NCBI RefSeq assembly: GCF_024519725.1
Contig: NZ_JALJRK010000014.1
Span: 1-64,000, forward strand
Origin: Microvirga sp. Mcv34
GTDB taxonomy: Bacteria > Pseudomonadota > Alphaproteobacteria > Rhizobiales > Beijerinckiaceae
Direction of reading: 5' to 3'
DNA length: 64,000 bases
This document shows positions 35,303 to 45,600 of the stretch, one piece after another. Positions within the stretch are counted from its first letter, which is position 1. Every line of letters starts with the position of its first letter. Below the pieces are notes generated by a model. It made no database searches, had not been told where the DNA came from, and saw only the letters and a program-made list of their open reading frames with translations. A program made the translations under genes and the position numbers.

Positions 35303-37783
35303 ATGGGCGCCGTCATGGAATACCATCGGATGCGCTTCGTCCTACGATTTTTCGGCTTCCTCTTCAGCGTTGGAGCGATCTTCTTCCTGATCGGCGCCGT
35401 GGGGCTCGCCTATGGGTTCTGGTTCTATTCGAAGGACCTGCCGGATCACGCCCAGCTGGCCAATTACGAGCCGCCGGTGATGACCCGCATCCATGCGTCG
35501 GACGGCAGCCTGATTGCCGAATACGCTCGTGAGCGCCGCCTTTACGTGCCGATCCAGGCCGTGCCCAAGCTCGTGATCGGGGCTTTCCTCTCGGCCGAGG
35601 ACAAAAACTTCTACAAGCATGTCGGCGTCGATCCCGAGGGCCTCGTGCGCGCCGTCGTGGCCAACCTCCGCTCCGGCGGAGCCCGGGAGCAGGGCGCCTC
35701 GACCATCACGCAGCAGGTCGCCAAGAACTTCCTCGTCGGTAACGAGCGGAGCTACGAGCGCAAGATTCGAGAGGCGCTGATCGCGCTGCGCATGGAATCG
35801 ACGTTCTCCAAGGACAAGATCCTCGAGCTCTATCTCAACGAAATCTTCCTCGGCACCCTGACCCCGGGCCGCAACCTGCACGGGATCGCGGCGGCGGCGC
35901 TCGATTATTTCGGTAAGTCCATCCACGAGCTGACCATCGCGGAAGCCGCCTACATCGCCGCTCTGCCCAAGGGGCCGAACAATTACCATCCCTTCCGCCA
36001 GCGCAAGGCCGCCATCGACCGCCGGAACTGGGTGATCGACCGCATGGCCGCCAACGGCTACATCTCGAAGGCGGACGCGGAGGCGGCCCAGAAAGAGCCC
36101 CTCAACGTCAAGCCGCGCGTGGTCTCGCCGAATAGCATCGCGTCGGGCTACTTCGCCGAGGGCGTGCGCCGCGACATCGCCGAGCGCTACGGCGAGGAGA
36201 CCCTCTATGAGGGCGGCCTGCTCATCCGTTCGACCCTGGATCCCAAGATGCAGGCCATGGCCCGCAAGGCCCTGGTCGACGGTCTCGTGCGCTTCGACGA
36301 GGCGCGCGGCTGGCGCGGATCCCAGCAGAAGATCGACCTCGCCGGCCGCGAATGGGGGCTCGCCCTGGCCGACGTATCGGCACTCGGCGACGTGCAGCCC
36401 TGGCGCCTGGCCGTCGTGCTGGAGGTGGCCGGTGGCCGCGCGAAGATCGGCCTGCAGCCTAAGCGCGAAGCGTCCGGGCAGGTGGCCAAGGACCGCGAGA
36501 CCGGTCTCGTGACGGCCGATGGCGCCAAATGGACCCGTCGCCCCGTCGAGCGTGCCGTGTCCGTGGGCGACGTGGTCTATGTGGAGCCGCTGGCCGACAA
36601 GCAGGGCCAGTTCCGCCTGCGCCAGATCCCCGAGATTTCGGGCGCCATCGTGGCCATGGATCCCAACACGGGCCGCGTCCACGCCATGGTGGGCGGCTTC
36701 TCCTACGATCAGAGCGAGTTCAACCGAGCGGTTCAGGCCATGCGCCAGCCGGGTTCCTCGTTCAAGCCCATCGTCTACGCGACCGCCCTGGACAACGGCT
36801 ACACGCCGTCGAACCAGATCATGGACTCGCCCTTCGTGCTCGACATGGGGCCGGGGCAGGCGGCCTGGGCGCCGTCCAACTACGACGGCAAGTCGGGCGG
36901 GCTGCGCACCCTGCGCTATGGCATCGAGCATTCCAAGAACCTGATGACGGTGCGTCTCGCCAACGAGGTCGGCATGCCGGCCATCTCGGAATATGCCCGT
37001 CGCTTCGGCGTCTATGACGACCTGCTGCCGCTGCTTTCCATGTCGCTGGGCGCCGGCGAGACCACGGTCATGCGCATGACGGCGGCCTATTCCATGTTCG
37101 CCAATGGCGGCCGCCGCATCAAGCCGACCCTGATCGACCAGATCCAGGACCGCAACGGCCGGACGCTCTATCGTCACGACGACCGCAAGTGCAGCGGCTG
37201 CGATGCGGAGAAGTGGGATGGCGGCGCTGCCCCCAAGCTGACCGAGACTCGCGAGCAGGTGCTCGATCCGCTGACCGCCTACCAGATCACCTCGATCCTC
37301 GAAGGCGTGGTCCAGCGTGGCACGGCGCAGTCGGTCAAGGCCGTCGGCAAGCCGCTCGCAGGCAAGACCGGCACCACCAACGACGCCAAGGACGTGTGGT
37401 TCGTAGGCTTCTCGCCCGATCTCGCGGTCGGCGTGTTCCTCGGCTACGACCAGCCGAAGTCGCTCGGCAACGCGGCGACGGCGGGCCAATACGCGGCGCC
37501 GGTCTTCCGCGACTTCATGCAGATGGCGCTCAAGGACAAGCCGGCGACGCCGTTCCGCGTGCCTGCGGGCATCAAGCTGATCCGTGTCAACGCCGCTACC
37601 GGCACCCGCGCGGGCGGCGAGGGCGGCGGCACGATCCTCGAAGCGTTCAAGCCGGGTCAGGCCCCGCCGGAATACGTGCCGCCGGAACCTTCGGCGGAAG
37701 AGGTCCCGCAGGCCGAGTACGTTCCGGCTCCTCCGCCAAGCGGGCAGCGGGCCGTGGGCGTAGGCCCGGGCGGATTGTACTGA
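35303..37783 (+). CDS. mrcA: Penicillin-binding protein 1A (bifunctional transglycosylase/transpeptidase)
   Basis: An 826-aa class A PBP that polymerises and cross-links murein. N-terminal membrane anchor (FLFSVGAIFFLIGAVG); GT51 domain with Glu99 in LSAEDKNFYKHVG and QGASTITQQVAKN; transpeptidase with S485-x2-K (GSSFKP), SKN and K688TGT (AGKTGTTNDAK). The C-terminus is proline-rich. Several Met codons (35303, 35315, 35330) are possible starts; the anchor follows the third. Between amiC and prfB in the usual order. Confidence 0.95.
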   Translation: MGAVMEYHRMRFVLRFFGFLFSVGAIFFLIGAVGLAYGFWFYSKDLPDHAQLANYEPPVMTRIHASDGSLIAEYARERRLYVPIQAVPKLVIGAFLSAEDKNFYKHVGVDPEGLVRAVVANLRSGGAREQGASTITQQVAKNFLVGNERSYERKIREALIALRMESTFSKDKILELYLNEIFLGTLTPGRNLHGIAAAALDYFGKSIHELTIAEAAYIAALPKGPNNYHPFRQRKAAIDRRNWVIDRMAANGYISKADAEAAQKEPLNVKPRVVSPNSIASGYFAEGVRRDIAERYGEETLYEGGLLIRSTLDPKMQAMARKALVDGLVRFDEARGWRGSQQKIDLAGREWGLALADVSALGDVQPWRLAVVLEVAGGRAKIGLQPKREASGQVAKDRETGLVTADGAKWTRRPVERAVSVGDVVYVEPLADKQGQFRLRQIPEISGAIVAMDPNTGRVHAMVGGFSYDQSEFNRAVQAMRQPGSSFKPIVYATALDNGYTPSNQIMDSPFVLDMGPGQAAWAPSNYDGKSGGLRTLRYGIEHSKNLMTVRLANEVGMPAISEYARRFGVYDDLLPLLSMSLGAGETTVMRMTAAYSMFANGGRRIKPTLIDQIQDRNGRTLYRHDDRKCSGCDAEKWDGGAAPKLTETREQVLDPLTAYQITSILEGVVQRGTAQSVKAVGKPLAGKTGTTNDAKDVWFVGFSPDLAVGVFLGYDQPKSLGNAATAGQYAAPVFRDFMQMALKDKPATPFRVPAGIKLIRVNAATGTRAGGEGGGTILEAFKPGQAPPEYVPPEPSAEEVPQAEYVPAPPPSGQRAVGVGPGGLY

Positions 37784-37872
37784 GCGGCTTCGCCCCCATA
37801 TAGAAATCGCCCAATCACACCCGGAAAGCGGATTGCCCGACGGCCGCGAAAGCAGCCGCCGGCGATCCGCCG

Positions 37873-37925
37873 ACTTGGGCATCGGGGCCGAAAGTGCATT
37901 CCACTTTGAGGCCCGATGCTCTAAG
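37873..37925 (+). terminator. Hairpin after mrcA
   Basis: GCATCGGGGCC...AAAGTG pairs with CACTTT...GGCCCGATGC, an imperfect stem around CATTC, ending in TCTAAG. It is close to the GATGCTCTAG end of the dispersed repeat family, so it may be a repeat element acting as terminator. Confidence 0.5.
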
Positions 37926-37960
37926 ACGCACCCATCACAGGCACGGACTCAAGAGAACCC

Positions 37961-39089
37961 ATGCGCGCCGAAATTCAACATCTCGTAGAAGAGACCAAGC
38001 AGTCAGTCGGGCTGCTGAGGAGGCATCTTTGACTGGGATACTGCCCAGCGACGCCTCGCAGAACTGAACGCCCAGGCTGAGGATCCGAACCTCTGGAACG
38101 ATGCCGACGCCGCGCAGAAGATCATGCGCGAGCGCACGTCGCTCGAGGACCAGATCTCGGCCGTGAAGCGCCTCGAGCAGGACCTCGAAGACGCCATCAC
38201 GCTGATCGAACTCGGCGACGCCGAAGAGGACGAGGCCACGATCCGCGAGGGTGAGGAGACGATCCGCAGCCTCCAGGCCGAGGCGGCCCGCCGCCAGGTC
38301 GAGACCCTGCTCTCGGGCGAGGCGGATGCCAACGACACCTATGTGGAAGTGCATTCGGGCGCGGGCGGCACGGAAAGCCAGGACTGGGCCAACATGCTCC
38401 AGCGCATGTATGCCCGCTGGGCCGAGCGCCGGAAGTACAAGGTCGAGCTGCTCGAAATCACCGACGGCGAAGAGGCCGGGATCAAGAGCGCCACGCTCCT
38501 GATCAAGGGCCTCAACGCCTATGGCTGGCTCAAGACCGAGTCCGGCGTGCACCGGCTCGTGCGCATCTCGCCCTACGATTCGAATGCCCGCCGCCACACG
38601 AGCTTCGCGTCGGTCTGGGTCTATCCGGTGGTGGACGACCGCATCAACATCGAGATCAAGGAATCCGACTGCCGCATTGATACGTTCCGGTCCTCGGGCG
38701 CCGGCGGCCAGCACGTGAACACCACCGACTCGGCGGTGCGCATCACGCATATTCCGAGCGGCATCGTCGTGGCCTGCCAGCAGGAGCGCTCCCAGCACAA
38801 GAACCGGGCCACCGCTTGGAACATGCTGCGCGCCCGCCTCTACGAGGCCGAGTTGAAGAAGCGGGAGGAGAAGGCCAACGCCGAGGCCGCTGCGAAGACG
38901 GATATCGGCTGGGGCCACCAGATCCGCTCCTATGTGCTTCAGCCCTACCAGATGGTGAAGGACCTGCGCACCGGCGCCCAGTCCACAAGCCCGCAGGACG
39001 TGCTCGACGGTGACCTCGACCCCTTCATGGAAGCCTCGCTCGCCCAGCGCGTCTATGGCGGCGACGCTGAGGTCGAGGATATCGATTAA
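37961..39089 (+). CDS. prfB: Peptide chain release factor 2, with programmed +1 frameshift
   Basis: RF2, which releases peptides at UGA and UAA. The first 23 codons (from ATG 37961) end at an in-frame TGA (38030-38032) in the sequence AGGAGGCATCTTTGAC, the classic RF2 recoding site: an internal Shine-Dalgarno AGGAGG 3 bases before CTT-TGA-C. After a +1 slip, translation continues in the frame starting GAC (38031) to the TAA at 39089, giving ~375 aa. The GGQ motif is in [20 protein letters not shown]. The arrangement lets RF2 levels control its own synthesis. The coding region is join(37961..38029,38031..39089). A terminator follows. Confidence 0.96.
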
Positions 39090-39095
39090 GGAGAC

Positions 39096-39123
39096 AAGGC
39101 CCACTCGACAAGAGCGGGCCTTT
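39096..39123 (+). terminator. Terminator of prfB
   Basis: AAGGCCC...GGGCCTT stem followed by TTTCG, starting 7 bases after the stop. Confidence 0.75.
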
Positions 39124-39176
39124 CGTCATGCATGGGGCCGCGCATATGATGCGCGGCTGTCGTTGGGAAGCTGATC

Positions 39177-40343
39177 TCACACGATGAGAAAGTGACTTGC
39201 GTTCATAGAAACGTCGTTCACTGTTGCGATCTTGATCTGTGGCCGCGCACCTGTCCCATCCGGATCATAGTAAAGCGCAAAGCTGTAACTATAGTCGAAA
39301 ATGAGACGGCTGGCGGCGTCTTTGGCACTTGAACCGATCGCGAAGGCTGATTCGCTCAGCCGACCGACAGGGCCGGCTTCCGAGAAGATAGCGCTGGAAA
39401 GAACAATTCGGTCTTCCTCAGGAGCGAAATCGACAATCTTATCGACGTTTGCGTCTTTCTGCGGCTGAGTATCGAACACGAAGCTGTCCTTACCCGGTCC
39501 ACCGATCAACACATCGTTTCCGAGGCCGCCGTAAAGTTCGTCATTTCCCTTGAGACCATGAAGACGGTCATCGCCGTCCTGTCCCTTCATGATGTCGGTT
39601 ACACTTGTTCCAAGCATGACATCGGCCTTGGATTTTCCAATCTGCGTTAGAACTTCCTTCGATCGGCTCCAATGCCACTTCGACACTTGTTTTCCATCTG
39701 CCGATGGCGGGCCGTAGAGTTTTCGTGCTGCCTGGATATCGAACGGACGCAGGGTCGCGGGGATGGGCTCTTCCGGATCGGAATAAGCCATGACTGTATA
39801 CTTCAGGCTGTCATAAGTCTTGGAAAGTAAACGAGGGTTGAGATCCGTCGTGCTGAAAGGATGCTTCAGGCCGATTGCATGGCCGATTTCATGCAGCAAG
39901 GCCAGATTTTTTTGTGTTGGATTCTGGCTGAAATATTCTTCGTAAGTTGGGTTTAAGTAAACGTTTCCGGCACTTTCATAGAAATATGTGAATTCCTCCG
40001 GACCATACGGATAGTAATTGGACGGCCGGTATGCAAATGCGGTTTGCCCTGATGGTATCCAGCTAAACTGAATGTCACCATGGTCGCCCTTGGTTTCCAA
40101 GAATGTGATGCCGCATGCCTTTCCCCATTGAGCCAGCGCCGCCTTGGCGGCGGCCTTGTCCTGATCGGAGAAAGGACGCCAAGTCGAAGCATCCTCCGGC
40201 CACGAAGTGCGATCGTCCTTCGTCATGGTTTTTGGAAACGAATATGTCAGGAAGACAGGCGTCTTAGTCATCCGCAAGGTGGAATGGCCAAGCCAGTTGT
40301 CTCCCGAGATGATTCCCATGTAGTTGGATACGTATCTGGCCAT
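39177..40343 (-). CDS. Serralysin-like RTX metalloprotease (M10), paralog A
   Basis: A 388-aa zinc metalloprotease. The metzincin signature LLHEIGHAIGLKH gives His151, Glu152, His155 and His161, with the Met-turn at Met185 in YTVMAYS. After it come RTX repeats (about residues 255-305, LHGLKGNDELYGGLGNDVLIG) that bind calcium, and a C-terminal region ending NASHFLIV, suited to type I secretion. There is no signal peptide. It is much shorter than serralysin (~470 aa), with few repeats. Its paralog lies next upstream on the same strand, 190 bases away, so they probably arose by tandem duplication. Target protein unknown. Confidence 0.88.
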   Translation of the reverse strand: MARYVSNYMGIISGDNWLGHSTLRMTKTPVFLTYSFPKTMTKDDRTSWPEDASTWRPFSDQDKAAAKAALAQWGKACGITFLETKGDHGDIQFSWIPSGQTAFAYRPSNYYPYGPEEFTYFYESAGNVYLNPTYEEYFSQNPTQKNLALLHEIGHAIGLKHPFSTTDLNPRLLSKTYDSLKYTVMAYSDPEEPIPATLRPFDIQAARKLYGPPSADGKQVSKWHWSRSKEVLTQIGKSKADVMLGTSVTDIMKGQDGDDRLHGLKGNDELYGGLGNDVLIGGPGKDSFVFDTQPQKDANVDKIVDFAPEEDRIVLSSAIFSEAGPVGRLSESAFAIGSSAKDAASRLIFDYSYSFALYYDPDGTGARPQIKIATVNDVSMNASHFLIV

Positions 40344-40533
40344 GTCGCCTAGTTCACGAATTGCAATGTTATTTCAAAATATTTCTCGTCCATTAAGGTG
40401 TCAAGGGTTGATGAGGATTGAAAACCTAGGTTCGGGAGAGGCACGGGCAATAAAGAAGGTGAGCACGTAGAGTGTGAAATCGATAAGGACGAATAAGGTA
40501 GGCTCCTTTAGGACCTGTCGTATTGCTAGCGAT

Positions 40534-41919
40534 TTAAACGACGATGAAGTCCGAGGCGCTGAGCGTCACCGTGCCCAGGAGCTTCGCAAAGCGTATAGCC
40601 GCCCCGGGGCCGGTTCCGTCCGGGTCGTAGGAGAGCAATTGCTCTTCCGGATCGAAGATGATCCTGGTCCCGGTAGTCTCCGCGGACGCTCCTTTGACGA
40701 AAGCTTGCTCCTGCAGGAGGCCTTTTGCGAGGGTGCTGAAGATGGCCGACGATAGGACGATCCTGTCCTGCTCCACATCTTCAAACCATGTCGATTTCGG
40801 GTTCTGGTTGAAGTCCGTGATCTGGTCGATGTCGTCGATGCCGTTGAACGGGGCATCGAAAACGAAGTGGTCGCTGTCGCGGCCTCCTGTCAGGGTGTCG
40901 CTTCCCACGCCTCCGTAAAGAGTGTCGTCGTCATATCCTCCTTTCAGGACGTCGTTACCCAAGTCTCCGTAGAGGACGTCATCGCTCGACCCGCCGTTCA
41001 GGACGTCGCTGCCGGCGCCGCCCTGCAGAATGTCGTCGCCATAGCCACCGCTCAAGGTGTCGCTGCCGGCTTCACCGAACAGATTGTCATCGTCGTCGCC
41101 GCCGCTCAGGAAATCATTGCCATCGCCCCCGTGGAGCATGTCGTCGCCGTCGAAGCCGTAGATCCTGTCGTCACCCGCTTCTCCCTTGATGACATCCTTA
41201 ACCGAGACGCCCTGGATGACGTCCGCTTTGCTCTTGCCGATCTGGGTGAGGGTCTGCGTCGTCTTGCTCCAGCTCCACTTCGCGACCTGTTTTCCGTCTT
41301 TTGAGGGGCTGCCGTAGAGTGCGCGGATGGCCTGGATATCCAGAGGGCCGAGGCCGGGCGGCTGCATATTGATGTCGCCCCCCGTGTAGCTCATCACGGT
41401 GTACTTCACGTCGTCGAGCTCGGACTTCAGCAGCTGCTTGTTGTGGTCCATCCTGTGGAAAGGGTGCTTGAGGCCGAGCGCGTGGCCGATCTCATGGAGC
41501 ATGACATACAGCCTGAAGCCCTTATATGTTCCGAGTTCGGAACGGTAACGCTCGTTCAGGTAGATGTTCCCGCCATCGTAGTCCCGGGCGAGACCTTCTT
41601 CGTCGACAGTCTCAAGCTCCGGGAACTCGGCCCACCCGGAATGGTCCCAATATCCCCATTTCCACTGGAACTTCAATTCGGCTTCCTGGCCCTTGACCTC
41701 AATGAAGCGAATGCCTGAGGCATCGCCCCACATCTTCAGGGCCTTTCGCGCCAAGGCTTTGTCCGCTCCCCCGAACTTCGTCGCTCCCCACCGCGGGCCG
41801 TTGAACGTATAGGTCAGGAAAACAGGTGTCTTGTTGACCTTGAGGCTGGACAGGCCATTCCAGCTCTGGCCCGAGAGAATGGCTTTGTAGTCCGGCATAT
41901 GGGGTAGGCCCTGCAGCAT
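40534..41919 (-). CDS. Serralysin-like RTX metalloprotease (M10), paralog B
   Basis: A 461-aa zinc metalloprotease. LHEIGHALGLKH supplies His142, Glu143, His146 and His152; the Met-turn is Met176 (YTVMSY). It shares KTPVFLTYTFN near the start and QIGKSKADVIQGVSVKD in the linker with paralog A. The RTX roll is longer here, about residues 245-370 with many GGxGxD repeats, and the end ASDFIVV fits a type I secretion signal. The start may be the ATG at 41898. Divergent from nothing; it follows the bcp gene leftward. No exporter genes nearby. Confidence 0.9.
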   Translation of the reverse strand: MLQGLPHMPDYKAILSGQSWNGLSSLKVNKTPVFLTYTFNGPRWGATKFGGADKALARKALKMWGDASGIRFIEVKGQEAELKFQWKWGYWDHSGWAEFPELETVDEEGLARDYDGGNIYLNERYRSELGTYKGFRLYVMLHEIGHALGLKHPFHRMDHNKQLLKSELDDVKYTVMSYTGGDINMQPPGLGPLDIQAIRALYGSPSKDGKQVAKWSWSKTTQTLTQIGKSKADVIQGVSVKDVIKGEAGDDRIYGFDGDDMLHGGDGNDFLSGGDDDDNLFGEAGSDTLSGGYGDDILQGGAGSDVLNGGSSDDVLYGDLGNDVLKGGYDDDTLYGGVGSDTLTGGRDSDHFVFDAPFNGIDDIDQITDFNQNPKSTWFEDVEQDRIVLSSAIFSTLAKGLLQEQAFVKGASAETTGTRIIFDPEEQLLSYDPDGTGPGAAIRFAKLLGTVTLSASDFIVV

Positions 41920-41982
41920 ACTGATTGAACGATTCTATAAACTTTATTACGTTGCAATCAAAAGCTGCAAGGCTATTTTCCC

Positions 41983-42453
41983 TCATGCGTCGAGGGCTTG
42001 TGCGGCTTTCAACACCTCTTCCGCATGGCCTGGTACCTTCACCTTGTTCCAGACCTGGGCGACATTGCCATCCCGGTCGATCAGCACCGTGGTCCGCTCG
42101 ACGCCCATGTATTTGCGGCCATACATGCTCTTCTCGACCCAGACGCCGTAGGCCTCCAGCATGGCCTTGGCCTCATCCGACGCTAGGGAGAAGTCGAGGC
42201 CGTACTTGGCGCGGAACTTGTCGTGGCTCTTCAGCGGGTCCGGTGAAACGCCCACGATTTCCGTATCGGCGGCGGCGAAATCCGCCTTGAGGGCCTGGAA
42301 GTCCTTTGCCTCCATGGTGCAGCCGCTGGTGTCGTCCTTGGGGTAGAAATACAGCACGACCTTGCGGCCCTTCAGGGTGTCGAGGCTGATCTCCCGACCA
42401 TCTGTCGCAGGCAGGGAGAAGGCTGGAGCTTTGGTTCCGATGGTAAGAGACAT
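41983..42453 (-). CDS. bcp: Thioredoxin-dependent peroxiredoxin, Bcp/PrxQ type
   Basis: A 156-aa thiol peroxidase that reduces peroxides. The peroxidatic Cys45 lies in KDDTSGCTMEAKDF. In Bcp proteins a resolving Cys often stands five residues later; here that place holds Lys50, so this one is probably a 1-Cys or atypical form. The ATG at 42453 was chosen for the ribosome-site-like AAGAAAGG before it and the family N-terminus SLTIGTKAPAFSLP; the frame is open further upstream. Divergent from the AsmA-like gene. Confidence 0.92.
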   Translation of the reverse strand: MSLTIGTKAPAFSLPATDGREISLDTLKGRKVVLYFYPKDDTSGCTMEAKDFQALKADFAAADTEIVGVSPDPLKSHDKFRAKYGLDFSLASDEAKAMLEAYGVWVEKSMYGRKYMGVERTTVLIDRDGNVAQVWNKVKVPGHAEEVLKAAQALDA

Positions 42454-42611
42454 GAATCGCCTTTCTTTTGGCGGAATGTACTGTTTGGAAACCTCTGGTG
42501 TGCACGACTGACGGGAACGGTCGCGGGAGGCATCTGAGGCGGTTAAGGTCTCTTCTCTGATTCCCTGATAAGCGCCCAGGCGCAAGAACCGGATTGTTCA
42601 ACGTCACAAGA

Positions 42612-45600
42612 ATGAAGCGTCCATTTCGCACCACGTTGTCCCGGCGAGACCCGGTCAAACGGAGCCTATTCAAGCGCGTTCTTCGTGGCACTCTTTATGT
42701 GAAGCTTGGCCTCGTCGTCTTCCTGGCGGCCGCGTTCGGCCTGTTTTACCTGCGTCTCTCCGCGGCTCCCATGAGCTTCGGGCGCCTGCCCGAGCGGGTT
42801 GCCGAAGCCCTCGCGGCCCGGATTGGGCCGGGCTGGGACGTGACGCTCCGAAACACCGCCATCGAGCTCCATGAGGGCTCTCCCGCCCTGCGCGCCAACG
42901 GCCTGGATATCCGGGGGCCGGGCGGCGATCTCGTCCTGAGGGCGCCCTACGCGATCTTCAGCGTCAACCTCACGTCCCTCCTGACCGGCAACCTTCAGCC
43001 CAAGGCCATCTCGGTCCGCGACCTGCAATTGCGGGTGCTCGTGAACCGGGACGGTTCCCTCGCTTTCTCGCCCGTCCAGTCCGCCGACGGGGAGACGGGC
43101 GCTTCGGCTCCGCCGGTTGCGCCGGAGCCCTCCAAGGAAGCCGCGGCATCCATGGCGCGCGATGCCAATGGGCCTTCGCCCGTCTCGGGCGTCGTCGGAT
43201 CGCTGCTCGAACTCATGGTGGGCCCTGGGAGCGTTCTCAACGCGCTCGGACAGGCCGAACTGACCAATGCGCGCCTTGTCTTCGTCGATGCGGATGGCCG
43301 GGAACGGGCCAGGTTCCAGCGTGTCGACGCGGCCTTCGACTGGACCGACAAGGGCGGACGGCACTTCGCCGCGACGGTCGAAGGGGACCAGGGCCCCTGG
43401 GAGCTCAACGGCGACGCCGTCGTGGAGGGCGACGGGGCCTACCGGGCCGGCGTGGTTGCCCGCGAAGTGCCGATCAAGGACATCCTCCTGCTTGCGGGAG
43501 CATCCGAACTGCCGGCCAGCACCGATATCGAGTTCTCCGGTCGCTTCGACATCGCCTATGCGGCGGGACGCATCACGGAGCTGAAGACGCGGCTCGAGAG
43601 CAATGCCGGCACGTTCCAGATCGAGGACAAGGACACGTCGCTGTTCCCGATAGAGCACGCCACGATCCAGGCGCAGTGGAACGAGGCCGAGAAGGCTCTT
43701 GAACTCCAGAAACTCGACCTGAAGGGTGGCGATACGAAGCTCCAGCTCCAGGGGCGTCTGGCCACGCACAGTGCCGACAAGCCGTGGCATCTGTCGCTCA
43801 GCGGCCGCGACCTCCAGTGGTCCGGTGCGACGGCCAGGGATCGCCCGCTTCAGGTGAGCGAGTTCGCAGCCGACCTGTCCGGCTCCGACGGCGTCACGAT
43901 CAACAGCCTCACCCTCAAAGGGCCCGAGCTGTCGGCCCGCATTTCCGGTCTCCTGGGGGCTTCCGCCGACCCGAAGGGCCTTCACCTGGACGTGCACGCC
44001 GATAAGACGAACATCCGTTCCGCCCTGCGCATCTGGCCCGAGGCGGTCGCTCCTCCGGTCCGGAGGTTCCTCGTGTCCAACCTGAAGGCGGGCATGCTCG
44101 ATGCCATTGATCTCAAGGTAGCCATGAGTGGCGCGGATATCGCCAAGGCTCTTTCGGGCGGACCTACCCCACCCGAGTCCCTGAAGATCGACTTCGCCAT
44201 CTCCGACGGCACACTCCAGGTCACGGACGGCCTGCCGCCGATCTCCGGCATGAATGTGGTCGGACGCGTGACCGGCAAGCAGGTCGGGGTGCGAGCCTCC
44301 ACGGGACTGGTCCAGATGCCGGAGGGGCGCTCGCTTATGGCCTCCGACGGTGCTTTCATCCTGGACAATTATTGGGACGACAAAGCCGTGGCCCGCATCG
44401 ACTTCCGCCTCGGCGGGGGAGCCGATGGACTGGGCGCGCTGCTGCTGGAGCCGCTCATCAGGGAAATCGCGGGCTTCAACATCGATCCCGCAACCATGAA
44501 AGGCAAGACGGATCTGCGGGTTGGCATCGGGCTCCCTGTCGGCGACATCCCGCCCTTCGCCGACCTGCCGCTGAAAGTCAGCGGAACGGTCAGTGATTTC
44601 GCCGTCGATAAGTTCTTCGGCAAGGATCGCCTGGAAGGCGCCAATCTGACGATCGCCTATGACAAGGGCGAGCTTGCCGTCAAAGGCGACGGCAAGCTCG
44701 CCGGAAGCCAGGCGGCCATCGACCTTCAGAAGAATCGGCAGGGTGGCCAAGCCAGCGTCGCTTTCTCCCTCGACGAGGCGGCCCGCAGCCGGAGAGGGCT
44801 CTCCTTCGGCTCCCAGCTCACCGGAACGATCGGCCTGAAGGCAAGCCTGCCCCTCGGCGCTTCCGCCCCGCCGCACATCCTCGTCGAGGCGGATCTCGCC
44901 AAGGCCGGGATTGATCAGCTGATCCCCGGTTGGGTGAAGCCAGCCGGACGGCCGGGAAAGCTGGCCTTCACCATGGTGGAAGGACCGACCAACGAAATCC
45001 GCGACCTGCTCCTCGAGAGCGGCGCGGTGCAGTTGAAGGGCAATGCGGTGCTCACGAACGAGGGGGGGCTGGAGAAGGCCGAACTCTCGACCTTCAAGCT
45101 CTCGCCCGGCGACGACATGCGCGCCCAGGTCGAGCGCGCCAACAACGTCTACAAGGTCGCGATCCGCGGCAATGTGGGCGATGCTCGCCCCTTCGTGAAG
45201 GGCGGCGCTACCGGCTCCGCCGCGTCAGGCCGGAATGCGGCCGCTCAGAAGGACGGCAAGGATTTCGACCTCGACCTCAACCTGAACATCCTCACCGGCT
45301 ACAACGAGGAGGCGATCACCAATGCGGTGATCAAGGCCTCCGTGCGCAAGGACAACCTACGCCAGCTCGACATGAAGGGGCGGCTCGGTGCGACGGACGT
45401 CATCGGGCGCACCATGCCGGATGCCGGCAATCAGGTGGTGATCCTTCAAGCTGAAGATGCGGGTGCTCTGCTGCGCTTCACCGATGTCTACCGGCGCATG
45501 TCCGGCGGCGATCTCATTCTCCAGCTCGCCACGGGCGACGGCCCGCAGGCCGGCCACGTGATCCTGCGCTCGTTCGCCCTGGTCAACGAGCCGGCCCTTC

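Noticed and set aside
35342-37882. 846-codon ORF opposite mrcA
   Set aside because: Shadow of a real, fully motif-bearing gene.
42666-44876. 736-codon ORF opposite the AsmA-like gene
   Set aside because: Shadow frame in GC-rich DNA without any domain.
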